Assembly: GCF_000419585.1 (NCBI RefSeq)
Contig: NZ_ATTH01000001.1
Location: 3,015,001 to 3,079,000 of the forward strand
Reading direction: 5' to 3'
Source: Salisaeta longa DSM 21114
GTDB lineage: Bacteria > Bacteroidota > Rhodothermia > Rhodothermales > Salinibacteraceae
DNA: 64,000 nucleotides
The notes under the pieces are model-generated. The model ran no database searches, had not been told where the DNA came from, and saw nothing but the letters and a program-made list of their open reading frames with translations. Positions 8,528 to 17,784 of this stretch are shown piece after piece; within the stretch, counting starts at the first letter, position 1, and each line of letters opens with the position of its first letter. The position numbers and the translations under genes are program-made.

Positions 8528-8710
8528 CCTGCGCCGATATGTCACGGCACAGGTGTTTCGATCCCAGTATATCAAAGAACATCTGCGAATGCAAGCTCGC
8601 CTTCTGTCATTCCGGCAGCTTATACAAGATGTTGAGTGGTGCGTTCTCTTGCAAGTGCCACGCGCTGGCGTGGATGTCTCTACGATTCTTTAGTGGCGAT
8701 CGGCCGCGCC
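8528..8710 (-). promoter_or_regulatory. CRISPR leader region
   Basis: The 183 bp between the last repeat and the decarboxylase stop contain no gene. They hold the array promoter (8566-8594) and a small GC hairpin CCACGC-GCTG-GCGTGG (8658-8673) without a T-run, which could weakly end the decarboxylase transcript. Confidence 0.6.
8566..8594 (-). promoter_or_regulatory. sigma70-like promoter of the CRISPR array
   Basis: On the minus strand, TTGCAT (8594-8589), a 17-bp spacer and TATACT (8571-8566) form a near-consensus promoter. Transcription would begin about 30 nt before the leader-proximal repeat (ends 8527). Position and direction agree with the repeat orientation. Confidence 0.75.
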
Positions 8711-10708
8711 TTACGGTGCCACATCGTGGGCGATCGTGTAGATGTAATCGGCCACGCGGGTGGCAAACGGCGGGTCGGCGGCGTTCCAATCGGCCTGGAA
8801 GGGGTTCATCAGGCAGGTGCGGAGCAGCTGAAGCGACGGCGCGGTGGCGCGGGCGTCGTGCAGGAGCGGCGCGGGGAGCCGGTCGGCCAGCACATGATCG
8901 TAGGCCGCGGCATCGACTTCCGTCTTAGAGATCAACAGGTCGTACTGGTTGATGTCTTCCCGCCCGTCGACGGTCATGCGTTGCCAGATGCGCTGGCTGT
9001 AGGCGTTGAGGGCGTCCATGCTCCGGCAGGAGGCTGGGATCAGCAGGAAGCAGAAGGCCACTGTTTCGGGGGGATGGAACGGGACCAGCCGGATCGAGCT
9101 GTCGGCGAAGCGCTGCGTGAGTGCGTCGTGCACGCGCTGGTTGGTGGCGATGCAGGCGCGCAGCATGCGTCCGTGGCCCGCGGGCGTGAGCGGCACCAGC
9201 TCTTGCGAGAGGTAGCAGCTCACCGCCGCCGCGCCGGGCCGCGAGCCCTCAAGCGTCCACTGCCCCAAGAAGCCATCAAAGCCGGCCGTGGGGTCGTCGT
9301 GCAGGTAGGGCGCCGCGTAGGCAATGGCTTCGCGCACGTGGTAGTCCCGAAAGAGCACCGCCCCGCTCGGGTAGGGCACGTAGCCAAACTTGTGCGGGTC
9401 GATGGTGAGGGAGTCGGTGGTCGACAGGCCGGCTAGGGCCGCGGCATTGTCGGTGCGGAGCAGCCCCTCGGGACCGGCCAGGTCGGCCGGAAGATCGTCC
9501 GGCGCCACAAACGCGCCGGTGTCGGTTTTGGGCAGCATCGCGGCAAAGAAGCCCCCAAAGGCCGCGTCGGCGTGGTGCCAGAAGGTGAGGCCCTCGGCGG
9601 CCAGGGCCGAGCGGACGGCGTGCACGGTGTGCATCGGGTCGATGGCGCCTTCCTCGGTGGTGCCGCAGATGGAGACGACGCCGAGCACGGGCTGCCGCTC
9701 GCGGACGCACGTGTGCAGGCGCTCGGCGAGCGCGTCGGTGTCGAGGCGGATGCGCTGATCCACCGGCACGGTGTGCAGGGCATCGGCACCGAGGCCGATC
9801 AGGTCCATGTTTTTCTCCCAGCAGTAATGCGCGGCCTGCGAGATGAGGACGATGGGCAGGCGGGCGGGGTCTTTGGGGAAGGCTTCGTTGTAGCGCAGCA
9901 GAAAACCGGCCAGGCCGGCCTTGCGCACGTTGGGCAGCGCCTCCTCAAAGGCCGTGCGGCGCGTGGGGGCGGCCGCATCGAGGCGGGCGGTGATGCGCAG
10001 GTGCAGGTCGGTGATGGTGTCGATGGGGAGGTTCGACAGGGCAAAGGTGGAGAGCGCGTCGAGCGGGGCGGTATCGCCCGCAGCGGTTGCTACCGACAGG
10101 CGGCCCATCGCAGCGAAGCGGTCGTCGGTGGCCGCCAGAAGACGCACGGCCAGCGGATACAGCCGGATGTTGCGGGCAATCCACAGGGCCTCCAGGTTGG
10201 CGGTGGTGCCGCCGCTGCACAGGTGGCCCCAGCTGAAGGGGGTACGCTCGGCGCGCGCGTCGTCGGGGAGCGTCTGCGGCACAAACGTTGGGTAGTTCAC
10301 CATCCGCGCCAGGGCGGCCATGTAGGCTTGCTCCTCGCGCACCGTCTCGGGGGATACCTCCGCCACCACGTTGTTCTGGTTGTACAGCATCCCGGCAAAA
10401 TAGCCGATCAGGGCGGGCAGCGAGGGGTCGCTGACGATGTGCGCGGCCTGGCGGGGCGAGTAGATGGGCGCGGCGCGCTTCAGCTCGGCCAAGATCTGGA
10501 AGAGGCGGTCGCGCAGGTGGGCCATCTGCTCGTTGTAGGCCGCCGAGCGTTTTTCGCGTTCGCCGATCAGGCGCGGGTCGCTGGGGTGAAAGTTGCGCCG
10601 CCAAAATACATGGTCGCGCAATACCTCCAGCAGCAGGCGCTCCAGCTCGTCGGCGTTTTCGCCTTTGGGACCGAGAAAGGTGGCGTGGTGCAGGGCGTCG
10701 GTGGCCAT
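8711..10708 (-). CDS. PLP-dependent (group II) decarboxylase, long form
   Basis: 665-residue fold-type I PLP enzyme related to glutamate/aromatic amino-acid decarboxylases; substrate unknown. Visible landmarks are CSGGTTANLEAL (about 164-175), QAAHYCWEKN with the cofactor-stacking His (about 294), HADAAFGGF with the PLP-nitrogen-binding Asp (about 381), and DPHKFGYVPYPSGA with Schiff-base Lys440. It is longer than the usual 480-500 residues, with extra sequence between about 200 and 280 and a long C-terminal part. Start ATG at 10706-10708, MATDALHHATFLGP; the longer upstream frame is the antisense-like extension over thpR. It ends 183 bp from the CRISPR array. Confidence 0.88.
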   Translation of the reverse strand: MATDALHHATFLGPKGENADELERLLLEVLRDHVFWRRNFHPSDPRLIGEREKRSAAYNEQMAHLRDRLFQILAELKRAAPIYSPRQAAHIVSDPSLPALIGYFAGMLYNQNNVVAEVSPETVREEQAYMAALARMVNYPTFVPQTLPDDARAERTPFSWGHLCSGGTTANLEALWIARNIRLYPLAVRLLAATDDRFAAMGRLSVATAAGDTAPLDALSTFALSNLPIDTITDLHLRITARLDAAAPTRRTAFEEALPNVRKAGLAGFLLRYNEAFPKDPARLPIVLISQAAHYCWEKNMDLIGLGADALHTVPVDQRIRLDTDALAERLHTCVRERQPVLGVVSICGTTEEGAIDPMHTVHAVRSALAAEGLTFWHHADAAFGGFFAAMLPKTDTGAFVAPDDLPADLAGPEGLLRTDNAAALAGLSTTDSLTIDPHKFGYVPYPSGAVLFRDYHVREAIAYAAPYLHDDPTAGFDGFLGQWTLEGSRPGAAAVSCYLSQELVPLTPAGHGRMLRACIATNQRVHDALTQRFADSSIRLVPFHPPETVAFCFLLIPASCRSMDALNAYSQRIWQRMTVDGREDINQYDLLISKTEVDAAAYDHVLADRLPAPLLHDARATAPSLQLLRTCLMNPFQADWNAADPPFATRVADYIYTIAHDVAP

Positions 10709-10775
10709 GGGCAGGCGGGTTGGTGAGGGGCAGTTGCGGGGCTGCACGCCGCGGGGCGCGGTCTGTTTCGTGGCG

Positions 10776-11312
10776 CTACGGGCCCAGCGGATGCGTAGTA
10801 ACGGCGTCGTAGCGGGCGCCGTCGGCGGTTCGGGTGCTTCGGTATAGCGTGAGGGCCGAGACGGTGGCCGCGGGCCAGGCGGCGGCCTGGGCGCGGATGA
10901 AGCGGTGCACGGCGCGGGCGTCGGGATCGTTGAGGCGCGCCAGCGTGATATGCGGACGAAAGGGGCGGTCGTCGGGCGAGACGCCGCATGCGGCCAGGGC
11001 GTCGGTGACGGCTGTGTGCACGGCGACCAGCGATTCGGTGCGCTCCAAGCCCACGGTGAGCACCCGCGGCGCGCGACGGGAGGGGAGCGCATCGAGGCCG
11101 TACGGCACCAGGCGGGCCGGCGGGGCGCCGATCTGGGCGAGCGCCTCCCCGTACGCGGCCCGCTCATCGTCGGTGGCCGCGCCGATAAATGCGAGGGTGA
11201 CGTGGTACTGCGCCGGGTCGACCCAGCGGCCGGGCACGGCGTCCGGATGGCGGTGGGCGGCCGCGGCGGTGCGCAGCGTCCCGGGAAGGTCCAGCGCAAC
11301 AAAGAGGCGCAT
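10776..11312 (-). CDS. thpR: RNA 2',3'-cyclic phosphodiesterase (2'-5' RNA ligase family)
   Basis: 2H phosphoesterase that opens 2',3'-cyclic phosphate ends on RNA. The 178-residue protein starts MRLFVALDLP and has both HxT motifs: H37-V-T39 (YHVTLAFIG) and H121-I-T123 (FRPHITLARL). The length is normal. It lies 67 bp upstream of the decarboxylase on the same strand. An RNA ligase (RtcB) sits elsewhere in the window, but no direct link is shown. Confidence 0.9.
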   Translation of the reverse strand: MRLFVALDLPGTLRTAAAAHRHPDAVPGRWVDPAQYHVTLAFIGAATDDERAAYGEALAQIGAPPARLVPYGLDALPSRRAPRVLTVGLERTESLVAVHTAVTDALAACGVSPDDRPFRPHITLARLNDPDARAVHRFIRAQAAAWPAATVSALTLYRSTRTADGARYDAVTTHPLGP

Positions 11313-11414
11313 CACAGCGGGCGGGTATGGGCAGGAAAGACGCGGATGAACCATAACCCGCGGCGCCGCAACAGATCCCGCACCGGCGCGAGCGGAACGC
11401 CCGACCGCCGCCCA

Positions 11415-11450
11415 CAAAAAAGCGAGGCCGCCCGTTGGGGCGCCCCCGCT
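11415..11450 (-). terminator. Terminator of the groES-groEL operon
   Basis: On the minus strand, AAGCGGGGGCGCC and GGCGGCCTCGCTT form a long GC-rich stem (one mismatch, one G-T pair) around a short loop, followed directly by TTTTTT. It lies 29 bp after the groEL stop. Confidence 0.75.
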
Positions 11451-11478
11451 TGGTACATCGACCCGAGCGACCGAGCCG

Positions 11479-13122
<1,644 letters not shown>

Positions 13123-13156
13123 TCAGTCGTGTCGTTATATGTGGTAGAAACAGGAG

Positions 13157-13447
13157 CTAATCGTCAATGCGACCAAGCAGGTCGGACTCTTTCATGATGA
13201 GCAGCTCGTCGCCGTCAAGCGTCACTTCGGTGCCGGCATACTTGCCGTACAGCACGTGATCGCCCGCTTGCACGGACATCTCGATGCGCTGCCCGTTTTC
13301 AACCTTGCCAGGGCCTACCGAGACCACGGTGCCCTTTTGCGGCTTCTCTTTGGCCGTGTCGGGGATGTAGAGTCCGCTTTCGGTTTGCTCCTCCGCGGGC
13401 TCGGGGCGCACGGCAACGCGATCGGACAATGGGGTAAACGTAGCCAT
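13157..13447 (-). CDS. groES: 10-kDa co-chaperonin GroES
   Basis: Heptameric lid of the GroEL chamber. The 96 residues start [15 protein letters not shown], with the mobile loop near [19 protein letters not shown] and the conserved [14 protein letters not shown]. It is first in the groESL operon. No CIRCE inverted repeat (TTAGCACTC-N9-GAGTGCTAA) is present upstream, so HrcA control of the classical kind is not supported. Confidence 0.98.
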   Translation of the reverse strand: MATFTPLSDRVAVRPEPAEEQTESGLYIPDTAKEKPQKGTVVSVGPGKVENGQRIEMSVQAGDHVLYGKYAGTEVTLDGDELLIMKESDLLGRIDD

Positions 13448-13474
13448 AAGAATATCAGGTTGTTAAACCAAAGA

Positions 13475-13504
13475 ATCGTAAGAAAAGGGAAGCGCTTCAT
13501 ACAA
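13475..13504 (-). promoter_or_regulatory. Candidate groESL promoter with palindrome between -35 and -10
   Basis: On the minus strand TTGTAT (13504-13499), 18 bp, then TACGAT (13480-13475), ending 28 bp before the groES start. The perfect palindrome GAAGCGCTTC (13489-13498) abuts the -35 inside the spacer, a good place for a repressor. The hexamers match the consensus only in part. Confidence 0.4.
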
Positions 13505-13568
13505 CGCGCTTCTACCGCGCCGCTCATCAAACCGTGTGCCGGCCTAGGCGCCGACGTGCTCGTTCACT

Positions 13569-13593
13569 TTTTCTCCACAATTAATGGAGAAAA
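13569..13593. promoter_or_regulatory. Inverted repeat upstream of groESL
   Basis: TTTTCTCCA (13569-13577) and TGGAGAAAA (13585-13593) form a perfect 9-bp inverted repeat around CAATTAA, in the 313-bp gap between divergent groES and the propeller-like gene. It could be an operator for either gene. Confidence 0.35.
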
Positions 13594-13760
13594 GACGGGC
13601 CGCTGCACGTCATACGGGCCCTGTGCGTGAGGCATCGGACAAGGTGGCAGAAGCGCCGGCTGTCAGGGCAGCGTTATTTCTGGCAGAAGGGTTTGACATC
13701 TTGGCAGCGCGTCCCCGACCATGTGGGCAACCGTTCTGCCCATTGCCGCAACGATCCGCC

Positions 13761-14789
13761 ATGAGCCAGTCCATTGCCCGCCGTTCCATGACGCATGACC
13801 CGGCGCTCGCGTGCCACATCGTGCGCTCCACGCCGCTCGTGTACGCCGACGACCCCGACGACACGGTCGACGACCGGCCGGCCCATGTGCGCGCCGCCTC
13901 GGGGCTGGTGTACCTGATTGATCGGATGGCACTTGTGCAGGACGATGCTAACTTTTTGGGCCTCGTGGACCCGTCCTCGCATGCCGTGACGAGCGTGCCG
14001 CTGCCGCCGGCGCCCGATGGCCGCCGCGCGCACGACTACGACAAAGGAACCGGCCACAACAAGCTCGATCTGGAGGCCTGCGTGGCGGTGCCCGGCACCG
14101 ACAACCGGCTTCTGATTGCGTTTGGCTCGGGCTCCAACGAAAAGCGCGAATGGGTGGTGCTTGTGGATTGGCGGACGGACGGCGATCGGCCGCAGACGTA
14201 CCTGCACCACGCGCCTGCGTTCTATGCCACGCTGCGTGAGGCGGAGCACTTTGCCGGCGCGGGCCTGAACATCGAAGGGGCGGTGTTTGTGGACGACGAT
14301 ACGCTGCGCCTCTACCAGCGCGGCAATGCCGACCCCACCGACGAATTTCCGGCCATCGATGCCACCGCCGACGTTTCGTGGAAGGCCCTGCGCGCGCACA
14401 TCCAGGACCCGGAGGACGCCGCCCCGCCCACGCCGTCGCGGGTCATCCACTACGACATTGGCGAACTGCACGGCGTGCGGCTTACGTTTTCGGACGCCGA
14501 ATGGCTGGGCGACGGGCGGGCGCTCTTCTCGGCGTCGGCCGAGCGCGGGACGACCGGCGAAGTGACCGGCTCGGTGCTCGGGATCATTGACGGATCTGAT
14601 GACGAACAGGCGCGGTGGGCGGAGCTCATCGACGAAGACGGCACGGCCTTCGAGGGAAAGATTGAGGGTATCACGGTGCTTCCCGATCAGCCCCATCGCA
14701 TCGCGTTCGTCATTGACGCCGATGATGCAACTGAGCCCTCACGCATCTACGAGGCCGAGCTGTCGGGCGACTGGTTCCCGGCGGGCTGA
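13761..14789 (+). CDS. Predicted beta-propeller-like protein (DUF6929-like)
   Basis: 342 residues, no signal peptide or membrane segment, strongly acidic. Motifs such as GHNKLDLEACVAVPG, LLIAFGSGSNEKRE, GLNIEGAVF and FEGKIEGITVL recur in a repeat-like layout and recall the DUF6929 / phytase-esterase-like propeller proteins. No enzymatic role can be assigned. The ATG at 13761 (MSQSIARRSM) is chosen because the frame before it is not conserved-looking and overlaps the groES upstream region. Confidence 0.72.
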   Translation: MSQSIARRSMTHDPALACHIVRSTPLVYADDPDDTVDDRPAHVRAASGLVYLIDRMALVQDDANFLGLVDPSSHAVTSVPLPPAPDGRRAHDYDKGTGHNKLDLEACVAVPGTDNRLLIAFGSGSNEKREWVVLVDWRTDGDRPQTYLHHAPAFYATLREAEHFAGAGLNIEGAVFVDDDTLRLYQRGNADPTDEFPAIDATADVSWKALRAHIQDPEDAAPPTPSRVIHYDIGELHGVRLTFSDAEWLGDGRALFSASAERGTTGEVTGSVLGIIDGSDDEQARWAELIDEDGTAFEGKIEGITVLPDQPHRIAFVIDADDATEPSRIYEAELSGDWFPAG

Positions 14790-14799
14790 GAACCTGTTG

Positions 14800-14962
14800 T
14801 AGGCTGTGTTTAAAAACACCTCGCGGACTGCGCCCGGTTGGAGAGCCGCTGCTGCTGCGTTGTTCTGCATCGCGGTAGGCCCGCTACAGCTGCTTCGAAC
14901 GCCGTGCAGCTTCGGCTTCCCCCTCGGGCTCGCGCTCACGTTGATTTTTCAAACACAGCCTA
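14800..14962. mobile_element. MITE-like element with terminal inverted repeats
   Basis: TAGGCTGTGTTT at 14800-14811 is matched perfectly in inverse by AAACACAGCCTA at 14951-14962; the similarity continues inward (AAAAACA versus GAAAAAT). The 163-bp unit carries no ORF and is bounded by TA, which would fit an IS630/Tc1-type target duplication. A further partial copy, TAGGCTACGTTTGAA, lies immediately downstream at 14961-14975. No transposase is present. Confidence 0.55.
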
Positions 14963-15160
14963 GGCTACGTTTGAACTCCTCCACCGTCTGATGTAACATC
15001 ACAACAAGTTCTGAAGCGTGTGCGGCGGGGGCTTCACTGCGGAGATTGCCTGACGGCCCGCTCCATGCGCAAAGGCCCCTGGGCGTTGCAGGGAACGGAT
15101 CCGCGGGTGCGGCATGGGATGCCCCGAGGCCCGCTTTTCGCCCCAACCGATTGCCCCCGC

Positions 15161-15778
15161 ATGTCTGCTGAGTTTTGGAACGACCGCTTCGCCCACGACA
15201 CGTTCGTCTATGGCACCGCGCCCAACACGTTCATTGCCGAAGCCACCGACGCGTGGCTGCCGCCCGGCTGCTCGGTGCTCGATGTGGGCGCCGGGGAAGG
15301 GCGCAACGCGGTGGCCCTGGCGCGCCGCGGCCACGCCGTGACGGCGCTCGACTATTCCGATGAGGGGCTGGTGAAGGCCGAAACGCTCGCCATGCGGCAC
15401 GGCCTGACGCTGGATACGATACAAGCCGACGTGACGACCTGGACCCCCGAGCGGACGTGGGACGCCCTCGTGTGCACGTTCTTGCACCTGCCCGCCCCCG
15501 ACCGCCCGCGCTTCTACGAAACGCTACAGGCGGCACTCGCGCCTGGCGGCTGGCTAGTCGCCGAGTGGTTCCGGCCCGAGCAAATCACCGAGGGCTACGA
15601 CAGCGGCGGCCCGCCCGACGTCACGATGATGGTCACCCCCCAGGAGCTGCGCGACGCCTTCGATCCGGCGGGGCTGCAGGTGCTGCGCGACGCGACGCCC
15701 ACGCTCGACGAGGGGCCGCACCACCAGGGCCCGGCGGCCACGGTGCAGTGCGTGTGGCACAAGCCCGACGCCGCATAG
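15161..15778 (+). CDS. Class I SAM-dependent methyltransferase
   Basis: 205 residues starting MSAEFWNDRFAHDTFVYG. The SAM-binding motif VLDVGAGEGRNAVALA sits near residue 45, followed by VTALDYSDEGL (acidic ribose-binding residue) and WDALVCTFLHLP. The layout resembles the TehB/thiopurine methyltransferase-like group, but the substrate is unknown. The ATG at 15161 matches the start of the conserved fold; the longer frame upstream is not supported. Confidence 0.82.
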   Translation: MSAEFWNDRFAHDTFVYGTAPNTFIAEATDAWLPPGCSVLDVGAGEGRNAVALARRGHAVTALDYSDEGLVKAETLAMRHGLTLDTIQADVTTWTPERTWDALVCTFLHLPAPDRPRFYETLQAALAPGGWLVAEWFRPEQITEGYDSGGPPDVTMMVTPQELRDAFDPAGLQVLRDATPTLDEGPHHQGPAATVQCVWHKPDAA

Positions 15779-15886
15779 GGCGCACCGCGCGAAAACCTGT
15801 CGAAACGTCGCCCGCGCCTCTTTCGGAAGCGCGCGCCGGGTGGTAGGTTACTTCTCCTTCGCCCCGCCGACGAACCCTTGCGACCC

Positions 15887-17575
15887 ATGCGCGACTACCT
15901 CCGGCAGCAGCTCCGCACCGTTCTGGATGCGCTCGATGCCGTGCCCGACGACTTTGAGATCGAACTGGAGGCCCCGGCGCGTCCGGAGCACGGCGACCTG
16001 AGCACCAACACGGCGCTTCGGCTGGCCGGGGTGCTGCAGGACAACCCGCGGTCTATTGCCGAGACGTTGGCCGAGCGGCTGCGCGCGGCGGTCGATCCGC
16101 ACCGGGTGGCCGCGGTGGAAGTGGCCGGGCCGGGGTTCATCAACTTTCGCTTTGCGACGGACTACCTGTATGACGAGCTGGCCGACCTGCTGGCGGCGGG
16201 CGCGGCCTTCGGGCGGAGCGACGAAGGAGAGGGCCAGCGCGCGCTGGTTGAGTACGTAAGCGCCAACCCCACCGGTCCGCTCACGGTGGGCCACGGCCGT
16301 AACGCCGTGCTGGGCGACACCGTAGCCAACCTGCTGCAATGGGCGGGCTACGACGTGACCCGTGAGTACTACTACAACGACGCCGGCCGGCAGATGCGCG
16401 TGCTGGCGCAGTCGGTGCGGGCGCGCTACGAAGAACTGACGGGCGCCGTGGCGCGCGAGCAGCGCACCCTCGACGACGGCACCGTCGTTACGGTGGGCGA
16501 AACGTTTCCGGACGACGGCTACCTGGGCGACTACATCACCGACATTGCCCGATCGCTGCAGGACGAACACGGCGACGCGCTCCTCGACGAAGATACCCTG
16601 CGCCCGTTTCAGGACGCCGCTGAGGAGGTCATCTTTGCCGAGATAGAAGCCACGCTCGAGCGCCTCAACATCTCGATGGATACGTTCTTCAACGAGCGGT
16701 CGCTCTATAGTGACCACCGGGTGGAGCGCGTGGTGGAACGGCTCAAGGCCGCCGGCTACACCTACGAATCCGATGACGCCCTCTGGTTTGAGACCACGCG
16801 GTTTGGGAAAGACAGCGACACGGTGCTCATCAAAAGCACCGGCGAGCCCACCTACCGCACGCCCGACATTGCGTACCACGCCGACAAGTTCGACCGCGGC
16901 TTCGATGTGATCATCGACGTGCTGGGCGCCGATCACATCGCCACGTACCCCGATGTCATCAGCGCGCTGGAGGTGCTGGGCTACGATGCCGACCGCGTAG
17001 AGGTGCTGCTCTATCAGTTTGTGACGCTGGTGCGCGGCGGCGAGCCGGTAAAGATGAGCACGCGCCGGGCCAACTACGTCACCCTCGACGAGCTCATCGA
17101 TGAAGTAGGCGCCGATGTGACGCGGTTCTTCTTCTTGATGCGCGCCGCGAGCACGCACCTTGACTTCGACCTCGACCTGGCCGCCGAGGCGAGCGATAAA
17201 AACCCCGTGTTTTACTTGCAGTACGCCCATGCACGCATCTGCTCGATCTTCGACAAGGCCGTTGCCGAGGGGCTGTCGCTCGACGACGCGCCCGATCTGT
17301 CGGTGCTCACCCACGACGCCGAGACGGATCTCATCAAGGAGCTGTTGCGCTTTCCGACGGTGATTCAGCGGGCGGCCGAAGCGCGCGCGCCGCACTACGT
17401 GGCCACGTACCTGCGCGACGTCGCTACCGCGTTCTCGCAGTTCTACGGGCACTGCCACATCATCGGCGAAGCGGAGGCGCTGGGCACCGCCCGGCTGCAC
17501 CTGGCGCACGCCACGCGCACCGTGCTGGCCAACGGCCTGACCGTGCTGGGCATCAGCGCGCCGGAGTCGATGTAG
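15887..17575 (+). CDS. argS: Arginyl-tRNA synthetase
   Basis: Charges tRNA-Arg. 562 residues with the N-terminal Add-1 domain (about 1-95), then the class Ia catalytic domain. The HIGH-like element reads PLTVGHGRNAVLGDT, with Thr133 where the first His of HxGH is expected and His136 kept. Later come YYYNDAGRQM and the KMSK-like KMSTRRANYVTLDEL, followed by the DALR anticodon-binding domain to the C-terminus. ATG at 15887 is preferred to the TTG nine bases upstream. ileS follows about 210 bp downstream on the same strand. Confidence 0.95.
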   Translation: MRDYLRQQLRTVLDALDAVPDDFEIELEAPARPEHGDLSTNTALRLAGVLQDNPRSIAETLAERLRAAVDPHRVAAVEVAGPGFINFRFATDYLYDELADLLAAGAAFGRSDEGEGQRALVEYVSANPTGPLTVGHGRNAVLGDTVANLLQWAGYDVTREYYYNDAGRQMRVLAQSVRARYEELTGAVAREQRTLDDGTVVTVGETFPDDGYLGDYITDIARSLQDEHGDALLDEDTLRPFQDAAEEVIFAEIEATLERLNISMDTFFNERSLYSDHRVERVVERLKAAGYTYESDDALWFETTRFGKDSDTVLIKSTGEPTYRTPDIAYHADKFDRGFDVIIDVLGADHIATYPDVISALEVLGYDADRVEVLLYQFVTLVRGGEPVKMSTRRANYVTLDELIDEVGADVTRFFFLMRAASTHLDFDLDLAAEASDKNPVFYLQYAHARICSIFDKAVAEGLSLDDAPDLSVLTHDAETDLIKELLRFPTVIQRAAEARAPHYVATYLRDVATAFSQFYGHCHIIGEAEALGTARLHLAHATRTVLANGLTVLGISAPESM

Positions 17576-17784
17576 CAGCACGCCGTGCCGGTCTGCAAGC
17601 CCGCCCTCCCAACCGCCTGCCGCTGCGCTTCTGTCGTGGGGTGCAGCGTGCGAGGGCGTGGGGCCGCCTCCGCAGCGCCTGGTACCGGCCGCGCAAGAAC
17701 ACCGCGTGGCACGTGCCGTACCGACAACGCACGCGCCCCGGCGCAGCGCATCACCCATTGTTAGACTCACCAACGCATCGCTTC

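Noticed and set aside
7293-8635. Long plus-strand ORFs over the CRISPR array (repeating SPRVRGH / SIPACAGSS / YPRVCGV translations)
   Set aside because: They are translations of the 28-nt repeat in three frames; the 61-nt period cycles the frame. No start, codon bias or neighbour supports a protein.
13448-13760. CIRCE element for groESL
   Set aside because: No TTAGCACTC-N9-GAGTGCTAA-like repeat is present; other inverted repeats are reported instead.
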